Of a DNA stretch of 64,000 nt, positions 16,376 through 24,122 are shown piece by piece. The notes beneath the pieces are model-generated. The model was not told the DNA's origin. It searched no databases and was given only the letters and a program-made list of their open reading frames with translations. Each line of letters begins with the position of its first letter. The first letter of the stretch is position 1. Position numbers and translations under genes: made by a program. This stretch comes from Streptosporangiaceae bacterium (GTDB lineage Bacteria > Actinomycetota > Actinomycetes > Streptosporangiales > Streptosporangiaceae), in NCBI GenBank assembly GCA_025934375.1, contig JAICYD010000023.1:1-64000 (forward strand). The letters are read 5' to 3'.

Positions 16376-17338
16376 GTGACGAGCTTTAGCGGCCTGGTCG
16401 TCGGGGAGCGAAAGATCACGCTTGGCTCGCGGACGTCGCCGATGGCGATGGCCCAGGCCCGGGCGGTGGCCAGCATGCTTTCCTCCGTCATCCCGGGCCT
16501 GGAGGTGGCCATCAGCGGGATCACGACGACCGCTGACCGGTGGGACGGTGACCTGGCCGTGCTGGGCGGCAAGGGGTTGTTCGTCAAGGAGATCGACCGC
16601 GCCCTGCTGACGGGAAAGGCCGACATCGCCGTCCACTGCGTCAAGGACGTTCCCGGCGACGTGCCGCCGCCGGGACTGGTGTTCGGGGCCTACCTTCCCC
16701 GGGAGGACATCCGGGACTGCCTGGTCTTCCCGCTGTCATCGGATCGCCAGACGCTGGCCGAGCTTCCGGCCGGCTCGCGGATCGGGACCTCTTCGGTACG
16801 GCGCAAGGCCCAGCTCGGACGCCACCGGCCTGACCTCGCGGCCCACCGTAGCCGGGGCAACGTCAACTCACGGCTGGCCCGCCTCGAAGACGGCGAGTTC
16901 GACGCGCTGATACTGGCCCGCGCGGGCCTGGCCCGCATCGGCATGGAGGACCGGGCCGCCGAGACCTTCGACGCCGAGTTCCTGTGCCCGGCGGTGGGCG
17001 CCGGGGTCATCGGCCTGCAGTGCCGCCTGGACGACGGCCCCGTTCGCGAGCTTCTCCATGCCCTCGACGACCCGGATACCCGAGTCCAGGTCACCGCCGA
17101 GCGGACCATGCTCCGCGATCTTCAGGGGCACTGCAACAGCCCGATCGCCGGTCACTGCTCGACGGCGCCGGACGGCCAGCTCGCGCTGCGGGGGATGGTG
17201 TTCACCAGCGACGGCGGCGAGCTCGTCCACGCCATCGAGTGGGGGCCCGCTGACAAGCCCGCCGAGCTCGGCGCGCACATCGCCGCAGTGCTGCTCCGCA
17301 AGGGCGCCCGCGACCTCATTGACGGCATCCCGCACTGA
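16376..17338 (+). CDS. hemC: Hydroxymethylbilane synthase (porphobilinogen deaminase), stand-alone copy
   Basis: HemC polymerises four porphobilinogens to hydroxymethylbilane in tetrapyrrole synthesis. The 320-residue protein has LGSRTSPMAMAQARAV at the N-terminus, KGLFVKEIDRALL, ADIAVHCVKDVP (usual form HSMKDVP), GTSSVRRKAQLGRHRPDL, RGNVNSRL, and the dipyrromethane-cofactor cysteine, Cys253, in QGHCNSPIAGHC. The key catalytic segments are present, so activity is likely, but the HCVKD and GHCNSPIA variants mark a divergent paralogue. No other haem gene is nearby. The start GTG 16376 is chosen because it directly precedes the family core. It is divergent from iclR, with 85 bases between. Confidence 0.85.
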   Translation: MTSFSGLVVGERKITLGSRTSPMAMAQARAVASMLSSVIPGLEVAISGITTTADRWDGDLAVLGGKGLFVKEIDRALLTGKADIAVHCVKDVPGDVPPPGLVFGAYLPREDIRDCLVFPLSSDRQTLAELPAGSRIGTSSVRRKAQLGRHRPDLAAHRSRGNVNSRLARLEDGEFDALILARAGLARIGMEDRAAETFDAEFLCPAVGAGVIGLQCRLDDGPVRELLHALDDPDTRVQVTAERTMLRDLQGHCNSPIAGHCSTAPDGQLALRGMVFTSDGGELVHAIEWGPADKPAELGAHIAAVLLRKGARDLIDGIPH

Positions 17339-17348
17339 CAGGGCGCCT

Positions 17349-17652
17349 TTAGGGCGCGCGATCGGCGACCCAGGCCGCGATGAGGTCGGCCGCCTGGTCG
17401 CGGGCGCCGGGCGGCTCCTGGAGATAGTGGTCGGCCTTGTTGAACTCCAGCGTCTTGTCTTCGGCGGCGAGCGCGTCGGCGAGGGCGCGGGCATCGCTGT
17501 CGTACACGCAGGGCGTGCGTCGCGATGAACGCCGTCGCCGGCCGGGACCCCGCGGGCCGGTGGTAGACGCCCTGGCAGGGATGCCCGCCCGCGCCGGCCC
17601 GGCCGATCGCCGGGGACGGCAGGCCCACGAGCTCCGCGACGATGTCAACCAC
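17349..17652 (-). pseudogene. Alpha/beta hydrolase with interior deleted and frame changed
   Basis: On the minus strand a GTG at 17652 opens VVDIVAELVGLPSPAIGRAG, then GHPCQGVYHRPAGSRPATAFIATH, an N-terminus I recognise from large actinobacterial alpha/beta-fold hydrolases. In another frame it is followed immediately by their C-terminus: DSDARALADALAAEDKTLEF and DHYLQEPPGARDQAADLIAAW, ending at 17349. The whole catalytic core between the two ends (nucleophile elbow and acid) is missing and the join, near 17555, shifts the frame. It is a clear internal-deletion pseudogene next to hemC and upstream of, but divergent from, the VOC gene. Confidence 0.7.
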
Positions 17653-17732
17653 GAGGCACCCCGTTTCCGTTCCGGATTGTCTTCGTTGGCACTGCCAGCT
17701 CTTGGACCTTGACTGTACAGCCGCGTGCGGTA

Positions 17733-17754
17733 AAACTGAATCTAACTTCAGTTT
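17733..17754. promoter_or_regulatory. Inverted repeat operator before the VOC/tetR operon
   Basis: AAACTGAA (17733-17740), six bases, then TTCAGTTT (17747-17754) forms a perfect inverted repeat ending 19 bases before the VOC start codon and just ahead of its GGAGG ribosome site. This is typical TetR-family operator geometry, and a TetR gene is the second gene of the same operon, so autoregulation is the simplest reading. Confidence 0.6.
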
Positions 17755-17773
17755 CATTTTGTGGAGGAGCCTC

Positions 17774-18340
17774 ATGGAGTGGCGAAACGAGGAGTTCGAC
17801 TTCGGCGGCGTCAATCACCTGGCGCTCGTCTGCTCGGACATGAAGCGCACGGTGGAGTTCTACACCCAGGCGCTCGGCATGCGGCTGATCAAGACGATCA
17901 ACCTGCCGGGCGGGTCCGGCCAGCACTTCTTCTTCGACATGGGCGGCGGTAACGCGCTGGCGTTCTTCTGGTTCCCGGACGCGCCGGACGGGGTGCCCGG
18001 CGTCTCGGCGCCGGTCACGCTGCCGGGCATCGGCGAGTGGACCAGCGCGGTCGGGTCGATGAACCACATCGCGTTCAACGTCCCCGAGGAGCGGTTCCTG
18101 GAGTACCGGGCCAAGCTGAAGGCCAAGGGCGTCCGGGTCTCCCCGATCCTCGATCACGACGACAGCGAGCTTGGCGTGGCCCGCGAGTTGCACCCGGGGG
18201 TGTTCGTCCGCTCGTTCTACTTCCAGGACCCCGACGGCATCGTCTTGGAGTTCGCCTGCTGGCGGCGGGCGATGGGGCAGCCGGGGGACGTGCGGCACGA
18301 GCCGAAAACCGCCGCCGACCGCACCGGAGTGCGCGCCTGA
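17774..18340 (+). CDS. VOC-superfamily (glyoxalase/extradiol dioxygenase-like) protein
   Basis: The 188-residue vicinal-oxygen-chelate protein has possible metal ligands His in GVNHLALVC, His in MNHIAFNVP and Glu in IVLEFACW, arranged as in single-metal VOC dioxygenases or isomerases; RSFYFQDPDGIVLEF is the classic closing motif. It starts at ATG 17774 after GGAGGAG. Its place after the ring-dihydroxylation genes suggests ring cleavage of a catechol, but glyoxalase-like or isomerase roles fit the fold equally. A TetR gene follows 31 bases later, and a palindrome precedes the gene, so expression is probably induced by the substrate. Confidence 0.82.
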   Translation: MEWRNEEFDFGGVNHLALVCSDMKRTVEFYTQALGMRLIKTINLPGGSGQHFFFDMGGGNALAFFWFPDAPDGVPGVSAPVTLPGIGEWTSAVGSMNHIAFNVPEERFLEYRAKLKAKGVRVSPILDHDDSELGVARELHPGVFVRSFYFQDPDGIVLEFACWRRAMGQPGDVRHEPKTAADRTGVRA

Positions 18341-18371
18341 TGCTCTGCCGGGCGCGCGGCCGGCGGGTCTC

Positions 18372-18989
18372 GTGACCGCGGCGACCCGCAAGGGGCGGGC
18401 GACCGACGAGGCGTTCAAGGAGGCCGCCCGGGTGGTGTTCGCCCGCGATGGCTACCTCAAGGCCAAGATCGGCGACATCGCCGCGCAGGCGGGCCGCTCG
18501 GCGGCGTCGTTCTACAACTACTACGACACCAAGGCGGACCTGCTCATCGCGCTCGCCGAGGAGTTCCACGCCGAGGCCACGGCGCTGGCGGTCCTGCCGT
18601 TCCGGGCCGGCCTGGCCCGCCCGGAGGCGCTGCGGGAGGCGGTCGCCGGGTTCTGGCGGACCTACGCCAAGCGGCGCGGCGAGCTGATCGGCATCTTCCA
18701 GGCCGCCATGGTCGAGGGCAGGTTCCGGGACCGGTGGCTGGAGCTGCGCGGCGAGGCCATCACCCGGATCGCCGCAGAGGTGCGGGCGGCGCAGGCGCAC
18801 GGGTACTGCCCTGGCGTCGACCCGGTCATGACCGCCTCGGCCCTGTCGGCCATGCTGGAGCACTTCTGCTACATCTGGCTCGGCCAGGGCGGGGAGAAGG
18901 GCGTGCCCTTCGACGACGAGGCGGCCCTGGACGCGGTGGCCACCATCTGGGTCAGGGCCGTCTACTGGCGGCCCCGGGAGGGCGCTTGA
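18372..18989 (+). CDS. TetR-family transcriptional regulator
   Basis: The 205-residue regulator has a canonical N-terminal HTH (FARDGYLKAKIGDIAAQAGR, then SAASFYNYYDTKADLLIAL). The C-terminal ligand domain is typical of TetR proteins. It starts at GTG 18372 and is preceded by the VOC gene on the same strand. The palindrome at 17733-17754 upstream of the VOC gene is its likely target. The ligand is unknown; an aromatic or CoA intermediate is suggested by the neighbourhood. Confidence 0.88.
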   Translation: MTAATRKGRATDEAFKEAARVVFARDGYLKAKIGDIAAQAGRSAASFYNYYDTKADLLIALAEEFHAEATALAVLPFRAGLARPEALREAVAGFWRTYAKRRGELIGIFQAAMVEGRFRDRWLELRGEAITRIAAEVRAAQAHGYCPGVDPVMTASALSAMLEHFCYIWLGQGGEKGVPFDDEAALDAVATIWVRAVYWRPREGA

Positions 18990-19026
18990 CGCGCCGGCTG
19001 CTGCCATGTCGACTGATCGGTAGCTG

Positions 19027-19329
19027 GTGGAGCTGCAGACCGAGGCGCAGATGCTCCGGCTGCTCATCAGGTCCACGGCCTGCGAGCTAGACCGCGAGCA
19101 CCACATGGCGGTCTCTGATCATGTCGCGATGGCCAACTACCGCGCCAACCGGCTAGCCTGCGAGGCCGCCGACCGGGCGATGCAGATTTTCGGCGGCCTT
19201 GGCTACACCAGGCACCAGCCCTTCGAGCACATCTACCGTCACCACCGCCGGTACCGCATCACCGAGGGCTCGGAGGAGATGCAGATGCGGCGGGTCGCCC
19301 AGCGGCTCTTCGGATTCGGCCGCGGATGA
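19027..19329 (+). pseudogene. Acyl-CoA dehydrogenase, C-terminal remnant
   Basis: Only the last 100 or so residues of an acyl-CoA dehydrogenase remain: LQTEAQMLRLLIRSTACELD, YRANRLACEAADRAMQIFGG, GYTRHQPFEHIYRHHRRYRI, and TEGSEEMQMRRVAQRLFGFG. The frame is closed by a TAG at 19021-19023 directly before the apparent GTG at 19027, and nothing upstream encodes the FAD-binding domains. It normally forms a three-gene set with the phosphotransferase and DUF6285 genes that follow, so a 5' deletion removed most of the enzyme. Confidence 0.7.
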
Positions 19330-20359
19330 CCAGGCCCGGCCTGCCCGCAGCGCCGGCCGGCTGGCCGGCCGGCTGGCCAGCCGGCTGCCGGGACTGCTCG
19401 CCCCGGCCCTGGGGCCTGGCCTGAGCGTCGGCCGGGTGGAGCCACTGTCCGGCGGGGCCAGCCGCCAGACGTGGGGAGTCCAGGTGCACGGCGGTGACGG
19501 GCGCCGGCATGAGCTTGTGCTGCGCGCGAGCGCGCCCGGCGAACACAGTGCCGGTCCCGAGCACACTGCCAGCATGGAGCTGGAGGCGGCCAGCTTGCGG
19601 ATCGCGGCCGCCGCCGGGATGCCGGTGCCGGCCGTGCTGTGCGCCAGCGACGATGCCGCCGCCCTCGGCTTCCGGTACCTGATCAGCACCCGCATCGCGG
19701 GGGAGGCCATCCCCCGCCGCATCCTGCGGTCCGCCTCCGGTGCGGCTCGCCAGAGGCTGCTGGCGCAGTGCGGGGCCGCGCTCGCGGCCCTGCACGCGGC
19801 CGACCCGGACGGTGTCCCGGGGCTGCCCGCGGATGACCCGCTGACCTTGTGGCGCGACTGGATGGACGCCCTCGGGCAGCCGAGCGCGGCCTTCGAGATC
19901 GCGCTGCGCTGGCTCGTCCAGCACCGGCCCCCGCCCGCGGGCACCGCCGTGGTGCACGGCGACTTCCGCCTCGGCAACCTGATCGTGGACGAGTCCGGGC
20001 TGGCCGCGGTGCTGGACTGGGAACTGGTCCACCGCGGCGATCCGCTCGAGGACCTCGGCTGGTTCTGCGTGCGGGCCTGGCGCTTCGGCGAGGACGCCCG
20101 CCCGGCCGGCGGCCTGGGGGCGATCGAGGACCTCGCGGCCAGTTACGAGCGCGCGGGCGGGGTCCGCGTCGACCGGGACGCGCTGCGATGGTGGCTGGTC
20201 CTCGGCACGCTGCGCTGGGGAGTGATCTGCCAGCGCCAGGCCGACCGTCACCTGTCCGGCCAGACCCGGTCGGTCGAGCTCGCCGCGATCGGCCGCCGCG
20301 TCTGCGAGAACGAGTGGGACCTGCTGGAGCTGCTCGCCGAGCGGGGGATGCTGTCGTGA
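19199..20359 (+). CDS. APH-family phosphotransferase (acyl-CoA dehydrogenase-associated kinase)
   Basis: The kinase core is clear: PLSGGASRQTW nucleotide loop, VVHGDFRLGNLIVD catalytic loop (HGD..x4..N), AAVLDWELVHRGDP with the metal-binding Asp, and EDLGWF. This APH-like group accompanies acyl-CoA dehydrogenases and is thought to phosphorylate a hydroxyacyl-CoA or similar alcohol, as in human ACAD10/11. The start is a problem. The natural ATG at 19326, overlapping the previous stop, is one base out of frame. The frame itself is open back to a TTG at 19199 inside the dehydrogenase remnant. A GTG at 19436 would trim the first helix. A frame error in the CCGGCTGG repeats (19362-19390) is possible. 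Confidence 0.7.
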   Translation: MATPGTSPSSTSTVTTAGTASPRARRRCRCGGSPSGSSDSAADDQARPARSAGRLAGRLASRLPGLLAPALGPGLSVGRVEPLSGGASRQTWGVQVHGGDGRRHELVLRASAPGEHSAGPEHTASMELEAASLRIAAAAGMPVPAVLCASDDAAALGFRYLISTRIAGEAIPRRILRSASGAARQRLLAQCGAALAALHAADPDGVPGLPADDPLTLWRDWMDALGQPSAAFEIALRWLVQHRPPPAGTAVVHGDFRLGNLIVDESGLAAVLDWELVHRGDPLEDLGWFCVRAWRFGEDARPAGGLGAIEDLAASYERAGGVRVDRDALRWWLVLGTLRWGVICQRQADRHLSGQTRSVELAAIGRRVCENEWDLLELLAERGMLS

Positions 20360-20565
20360 CCCAGGACCCCAGTGCCCGGGCGGGCCCGGGCGCCGATCAC
20401 CCGGTCTACGGCCGGCCCGCGCTCAGCGAGCTGGTCGCCGCCGTGCGGGAGTCCCTGCAGGACGCGGCCACGGGAAACACCCCTCCGCCGTCGGGGTACG
20501 CGGCTCGCGTCGCCGCGAACGTGCTGGCCATCGTGGAGCGGGAAACGCCGCCGCCGGGCACGTAG
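20356..20565 (+). CDS. DUF6285 protein, short form
   Basis: The 69-residue product reads HPVYGRPALSELVAAVRESL and YAARVAANVLAIVERE, the core of DUF6285, a small protein found after acyl-CoA dehydrogenase and APH-like kinase genes. Usual members are near 110-120 residues, and this one ends just after the second helix, so the C-terminal half is missing. The GTG at 20356 overlaps the kinase stop by four bases. Given the decayed dehydrogenase at the head of the operon, truncation of the last gene suggests the whole unit is degenerating, though a short functional form cannot be excluded. Confidence 0.6.
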   Translation: MTQDPSARAGPGADHPVYGRPALSELVAAVRESLQDAATGNTPPPSGYAARVAANVLAIVERETPPPGT

Positions 20566-20671
20566 GGACGTTGCGGAGGGGGCGCCGATGCGCATTCCGC
20601 CCGGATGAGTCATTGTTAGTTGATGACAAGCAAGTACCCGTGGCGGCCACAGGTGGGGAGCACATCCGAGC

Positions 20672-22495
20672 ATGGCGGTTAAGTCCGAGGTGGCAGGCGC
20701 GCCCGCGGAGGCTGGCAGGCCGCTGGGGCCGCACTACAAGTGGATCGCGTTGTCGAATACGACGCTGGGCACGCTGATGGCGACCATCAACCAGTCGATC
20801 GTGCTGATCGCGCTGCCCCAGGTGTTCCACGGCATCGGGCTGAACCCGCTGAGCCCGGGCAATACCGGTTACCTGCTGTGGATGTTCATGGGGTTCCTGG
20901 TGGTCTCGGCGGTCCTGGTGGTCTCCTTCGGCCGGCTGGGCGACATGTTCGGCCGGGTGCGGATGTACACGCTGGGCTTCGCGGTCTTCAGCGTGGCCTC
21001 GATCTTCTTGACCGTGACCTGGATGCACGGCACCGACGGCGCGCTGTGGCTGATCCTGTGGCGGGTCGTGCAGGGCATCGGCGGCGCGTTCTTGTGGGCC
21101 AACTCCGCCGCCATCGTCACCGACGCGTTCCCGGCCGGCCAGCGCGGCACCGCGCTGAGCGTGAACTCGATCGCGGCCATCGCCGGGTCGTTCCTCGGGC
21201 TGATTCTGGGCGGGGTGCTCGCCCCGGTCAACTGGCACCTGATCTTCCTGGTCTCGGCGCCGATCGGCGTGTTCGGCACCGTGTGGGCGTACTTCATGCT
21301 GCACGACATCGGGGAGCGCAAGCAGGCGCGGATGGACTGGTGGGGCAACGTCCTGTTCGCGGTCGGCCTGATCGCGATCCTGGCCGGGATCACCTACGGC
21401 CTTCAGCCGTACGGCGGCAGCGCGATGGGCTGGACCAGCCCGTGGGTGCTGACCGCCTTGCTGGGCGGCCTGGCGCTGCTGGTGGTATTCGTGTACGTCG
21501 AGACCAAGGTGGCCGAGCCGCTGTTCCGGATATCGCTGTTCAAGATCCGGCCGTTCGCGGCCGGGAACATCGCCAGCCTGATGCTGGCCATGGGCCGCGG
21601 CGGCATGCAGTTCATGCTGATCATCTGGCTGCAGGGCATCTGGCTGCCGCTGCACGGCTTCAGCTACGACCAGACCCCGCTGTGGGCCGGCATCTACCTG
21701 ATCCCGCTGACGATCGGATTCCTGCTCGCCGCGCCGCTGTCCGGCGTGCTGTCGGACAAGTTCGGCGCCAAGGCGTTCACGGTGAGCGGCGCGCTGCTGA
21801 CCGGAATCACCTTCCTGCTGCTGATATTCGTCCCGGTGGAGTTCAGCTACTGGCAGTTCGCGGTCGTCATCGCGCTCAACGGCTTCGGCTCCGGCCTGTT
21901 CTTCTCGCCGAACTGGGCCGAGATGATGAACTCGGTCCCGCCCAACCAGCGCGGGGCGGCCAGCGGCATGATCGCCACGTTCCAGAACTCCGCGTTCGTG
22001 CTGTCCATCGGGATCTTCTTCACCCTCATGGTGGCCGGGCTGGCCAGCGGGCTGCCGTCGAGCATGTACAGCGGGCTGACCGCGCAGGGCATCCCGGCCG
22101 CCTCGGCCACATCGATATCGCACCTGCCGCCGATCGGCGTACTGTTCGCCTCGTTCCTCGGCTACAACCCGATGCAGCAACTGCTCGGGCCGCTACTGGG
22201 GCATCTGCCCGCCGCCAACGCCGCCTACGTGACCGGGCGGGAGTTCTTCCCGCACCTGATCACCGCGCCGTTCCACGACGGCCTCGGCGTGGCGTTCGGG
22301 TTCGCCATCGCGGCGTGCGTGATCGCGGCCGCCGCCTCGGCCCTGACCGGCCAGCGCCCGCCGGCAGTCACCTCGCCCGAGTCGCTTGGCTACGAACTGG
22401 CCGCCGTGGCCGGCGAGGGCGGCTTCGAGCCCAGCGGGCTGGTTGCCCGCGACGTCCCTGAGGAGGCCAGCGAGCTGCCCGACCAGCCCGGCTGA
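20672..22495 (+). CDS. MFS transporter, DHA2-type drug:proton antiporter
   Basis: The 607-residue protein is the size of 14-helix DHA2 exporters. Features are the first helix with LGTLMATINQSIVLIALPQV, the conserved loop SFGRLGDMFGRVRMY, the antiporter motif C region (IAAIAGSFLGLILGGVLAPVN) and many later hydrophobic segments, with a soluble tail of about 50 residues. The role is proton-driven efflux of hydrophobic or cationic compounds from the cytoplasm. The ATG at 20672 is 107 bases after the DUF6285 gene, so the transporter probably has its own promoter. A neighbouring TetR is not adjacent. The substrate cannot be predicted. Confidence 0.9.
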   Translation: MAVKSEVAGAPAEAGRPLGPHYKWIALSNTTLGTLMATINQSIVLIALPQVFHGIGLNPLSPGNTGYLLWMFMGFLVVSAVLVVSFGRLGDMFGRVRMYTLGFAVFSVASIFLTVTWMHGTDGALWLILWRVVQGIGGAFLWANSAAIVTDAFPAGQRGTALSVNSIAAIAGSFLGLILGGVLAPVNWHLIFLVSAPIGVFGTVWAYFMLHDIGERKQARMDWWGNVLFAVGLIAILAGITYGLQPYGGSAMGWTSPWVLTALLGGLALLVVFVYVETKVAEPLFRISLFKIRPFAAGNIASLMLAMGRGGMQFMLIIWLQGIWLPLHGFSYDQTPLWAGIYLIPLTIGFLLAAPLSGVLSDKFGAKAFTVSGALLTGITFLLLIFVPVEFSYWQFAVVIALNGFGSGLFFSPNWAEMMNSVPPNQRGAASGMIATFQNSAFVLSIGIFFTLMVAGLASGLPSSMYSGLTAQGIPAASATSISHLPPIGVLFASFLGYNPMQQLLGPLLGHLPAANAAYVTGREFFPHLITAPFHDGLGVAFGFAIAACVIAAAASALTGQRPPAVTSPESLGYELAAVAGEGGFEPSGLVARDVPEEASELPDQPG

Positions 22496-22582
22496 GGCAC
22501 GGCGTTGACCCGGGCCGCTTCCACCCGAATGACCGGGGAGGCGACCACCTGGCCACGGTTGGGGCCACGGCGCGGGCGCCGG

Positions 22583-23425
22583 TCAGCGCTTGCGGCCGAC
22601 GGCGCACCACAGAGAGGACGCGCCGACCGCGCTCGTCCCCGGCTCCGGGCGCCATTCCTCGACTCGCACCAGCCCGGGCTCTACCACGTCCAGGCCGTCG
22701 AAGAAGCGTGCCACCTCATCGCGGGTGCGCGAGGTGAACTGCTTGCGCATCATCGTGGCCTGCATTGCCCCTAGGCTTTCCTCGGTCTGGGCGCCGATGA
22801 GCTCCAGCCCCATGTAGGTCAGCGCGAGGTAACTGCCGGACGGTACGGCGTCCACCAGCCGGGCCACGATCCCGTACGGGTCGTCGGCGTCCGGTATCCC
22901 GTGCAAGATCGCGATCAGCGTGATCGCCACCGGCTCGGTGAAGTCGAGCAGGCCGCTGGCCTTGGTGAGGATGGTGCCGGTGTCGCGCAGGTCCGCGTCG
23001 ATGTACTCGGTGGCGCCCGCCTGGCTGCTGTTCAGCAGCGCGCGGGCATGCGCGAGCACGATGGGGTCATAGTCCACGTACACCACGCGGGACTCCGGCG
23101 CGATCGCCTGGGCGACCTCGTGGGTGTTGCCGGCCGTCGGGATGCCGGTGCCGATGTCCAGGAACTGCCGGATCCCGGCCTCGGCGGCCAGGTAGCGGAC
23201 GGCGCGCCCCAGGAACGCCCGGTTCGCCCGGGCCGTGAAGGCCATGTCCGGCCAGACCTTGAGCGCCTCGGCGACGGCGGCCCGGTCGGCGGCGTAATTG
23301 TCCTTGCCGCCCAGCAGGTAGTCGTACATCCGGGCCTGGCTCGCGACGCTGGTGTCGAACGCCGGACGCTCGGCCTTGCTCGCGGTATCGGCGCCACTGG
23401 GTGCTCGCACCTCGTCGCTGGCCAT
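22583..23425 (-). CDS. S-adenosylmethionine-dependent methyltransferase, PF04672 (DUF574) family
   Basis: This is the third DUF574 paralogue. It carries RMYDYLLGGKDNYAADR, FLDIGTGIPT, VYVDYDPIVLAH and the ITLIAILHGIPDADDP block. The translation start is the ATG at 23425 (MASDEVRAPS), preceded by GGAAGGGC; a much longer open frame upstream is not coding. At 280 residues it is the longest of the three. It is divergent from the DinB-like gene, and a perfect 20-bp tandem duplication lies in the shared intergenic space (23465-23504), in the likely promoter. Confidence 0.88.
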   Translation of the reverse strand: MASDEVRAPSGADTASKAERPAFDTSVASQARMYDYLLGGKDNYAADRAAVAEALKVWPDMAFTARANRAFLGRAVRYLAAEAGIRQFLDIGTGIPTAGNTHEVAQAIAPESRVVYVDYDPIVLAHARALLNSSQAGATEYIDADLRDTGTILTKASGLLDFTEPVAITLIAILHGIPDADDPYGIVARLVDAVPSGSYLALTYMGLELIGAQTEESLGAMQATMMRKQFTSRTRDEVARFFDGLDVVEPGLVRVEEWRPEPGTSAVGASSLWCAVGRKR

Positions 23426-23464
23426 CTCGATGCCCTTCCCGCCCGCCCCCGGCGGGGGCTGCCG

Positions 23465-23504
23465 GACGCATACTAGCCGAGCAAGACGCATACTAGCCGA
23501 GCAA
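23465..23504. repeat. Perfect tandem duplication of a 20-bp unit
   Basis: The unit GACGCATACTAGCCGAGCAA occurs twice without a mismatch (23465-23484 and 23485-23504) between divergent methyltransferase and DinB-like genes. Read on the minus strand each copy contains TTGCTC and TAGTAT, so the duplication may double a promoter element or a binding site of the methyltransferase gene. Confidence 0.85.
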
Positions 23505-23573
23505 ATGGGGCGCGGCGGCGCGGGCGGGTGAATACCGGGTGACGCGGCGGGCTGACCGTGAGAGGGTCGCCGT

Positions 23574-24092
23574 ATGGCGACAGACCGGGCACGGCCGGCG
23601 CAGAGCGCGGGCGAGCGGGAGATGCTGGACGGCTGGCTGGAGCACCACCGGGGGATCTTGATCTGGAAGTGCGAGGGCCTGAGCGCCGAGCAACTCCGGC
23701 AGCGCGCCGTCCCGCCGTCCGCCTTGTCCCTGCTGGGGCTGGTGCGGCACATGGCCGAGGTGGAGCGCGGCTGGTTCCGGCAGGTGTTCCTCGGCGAGGA
23801 CGTGCCCGATCTCTACGACAGGTCAACCGATGAGGACGCGGACTTCAACGACGTTGACCAGGCTGACCTGGCGGAGGCGTTCAGTGCCTTCGAGCGCGAG
23901 TGCGCCGCCTCGCGGCAGGTGGTGGCGCAGGCCCCGAGCCTGGATGTCCTCAGCAAGCAGGCGTCGCCACGCACGGGCCAGCCATTTTCGTTGCGGTGGA
24001 TCGTCACTCACATGATCGAGGAGTACGCGCGCCACAACGGTCATGCCGACCTGCTGCGCGAGCGCGTCGACGGCATCACGGGCTACTACTGA
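23574..24092 (+). CDS. DinB-family (DUF664-like) protein
   Basis: The 172-residue four-helix protein has the DinB-like metal site: His in GLVRHMAEVERGW and the C-terminal pair in THMIEEYARHNGHADLLRE, the classical Hx3-E-x2-H-type pattern. In actinobacteria this family includes mycothiol-dependent S-transferases and isomerases. It might therefore act in thiol-dependent detoxification, with a metal-activated mycothiol. The ATG at 23574 is close to the transcription-start region. A related isomerase step (maleylpyruvate isomerase) is missing from the gentisate operon at 37-42 kb, but this protein lacks the N-terminal family features I would expect of that enzyme. Confidence 0.85.
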   Translation: MATDRARPAQSAGEREMLDGWLEHHRGILIWKCEGLSAEQLRQRAVPPSALSLLGLVRHMAEVERGWFRQVFLGEDVPDLYDRSTDEDADFNDVDQADLAEAFSAFERECAASRQVVAQAPSLDVLSKQASPRTGQPFSLRWIVTHMIEEYARHNGHADLLRERVDGITGYY

Positions 24093-24122
24093 CCGTAAGG
24101 CGGGGGTGGGGCAAGCCCCACC

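Noticed and set aside
20423..22180. Long antisense open frame (585 codons) inside the MFS transporter gene
   Set aside because: It is the shadow of the high-GC coding strand: the predicted protein is a low-complexity R/H/D/Q mixture without any domain, and it has no ribosome site.
23574..24092. Maleylpyruvate isomerase call for the DinB-like protein
   Set aside because: It has the DinB metal histidines but not the family features I would need, and it is 13 kb from the gentisate operon.
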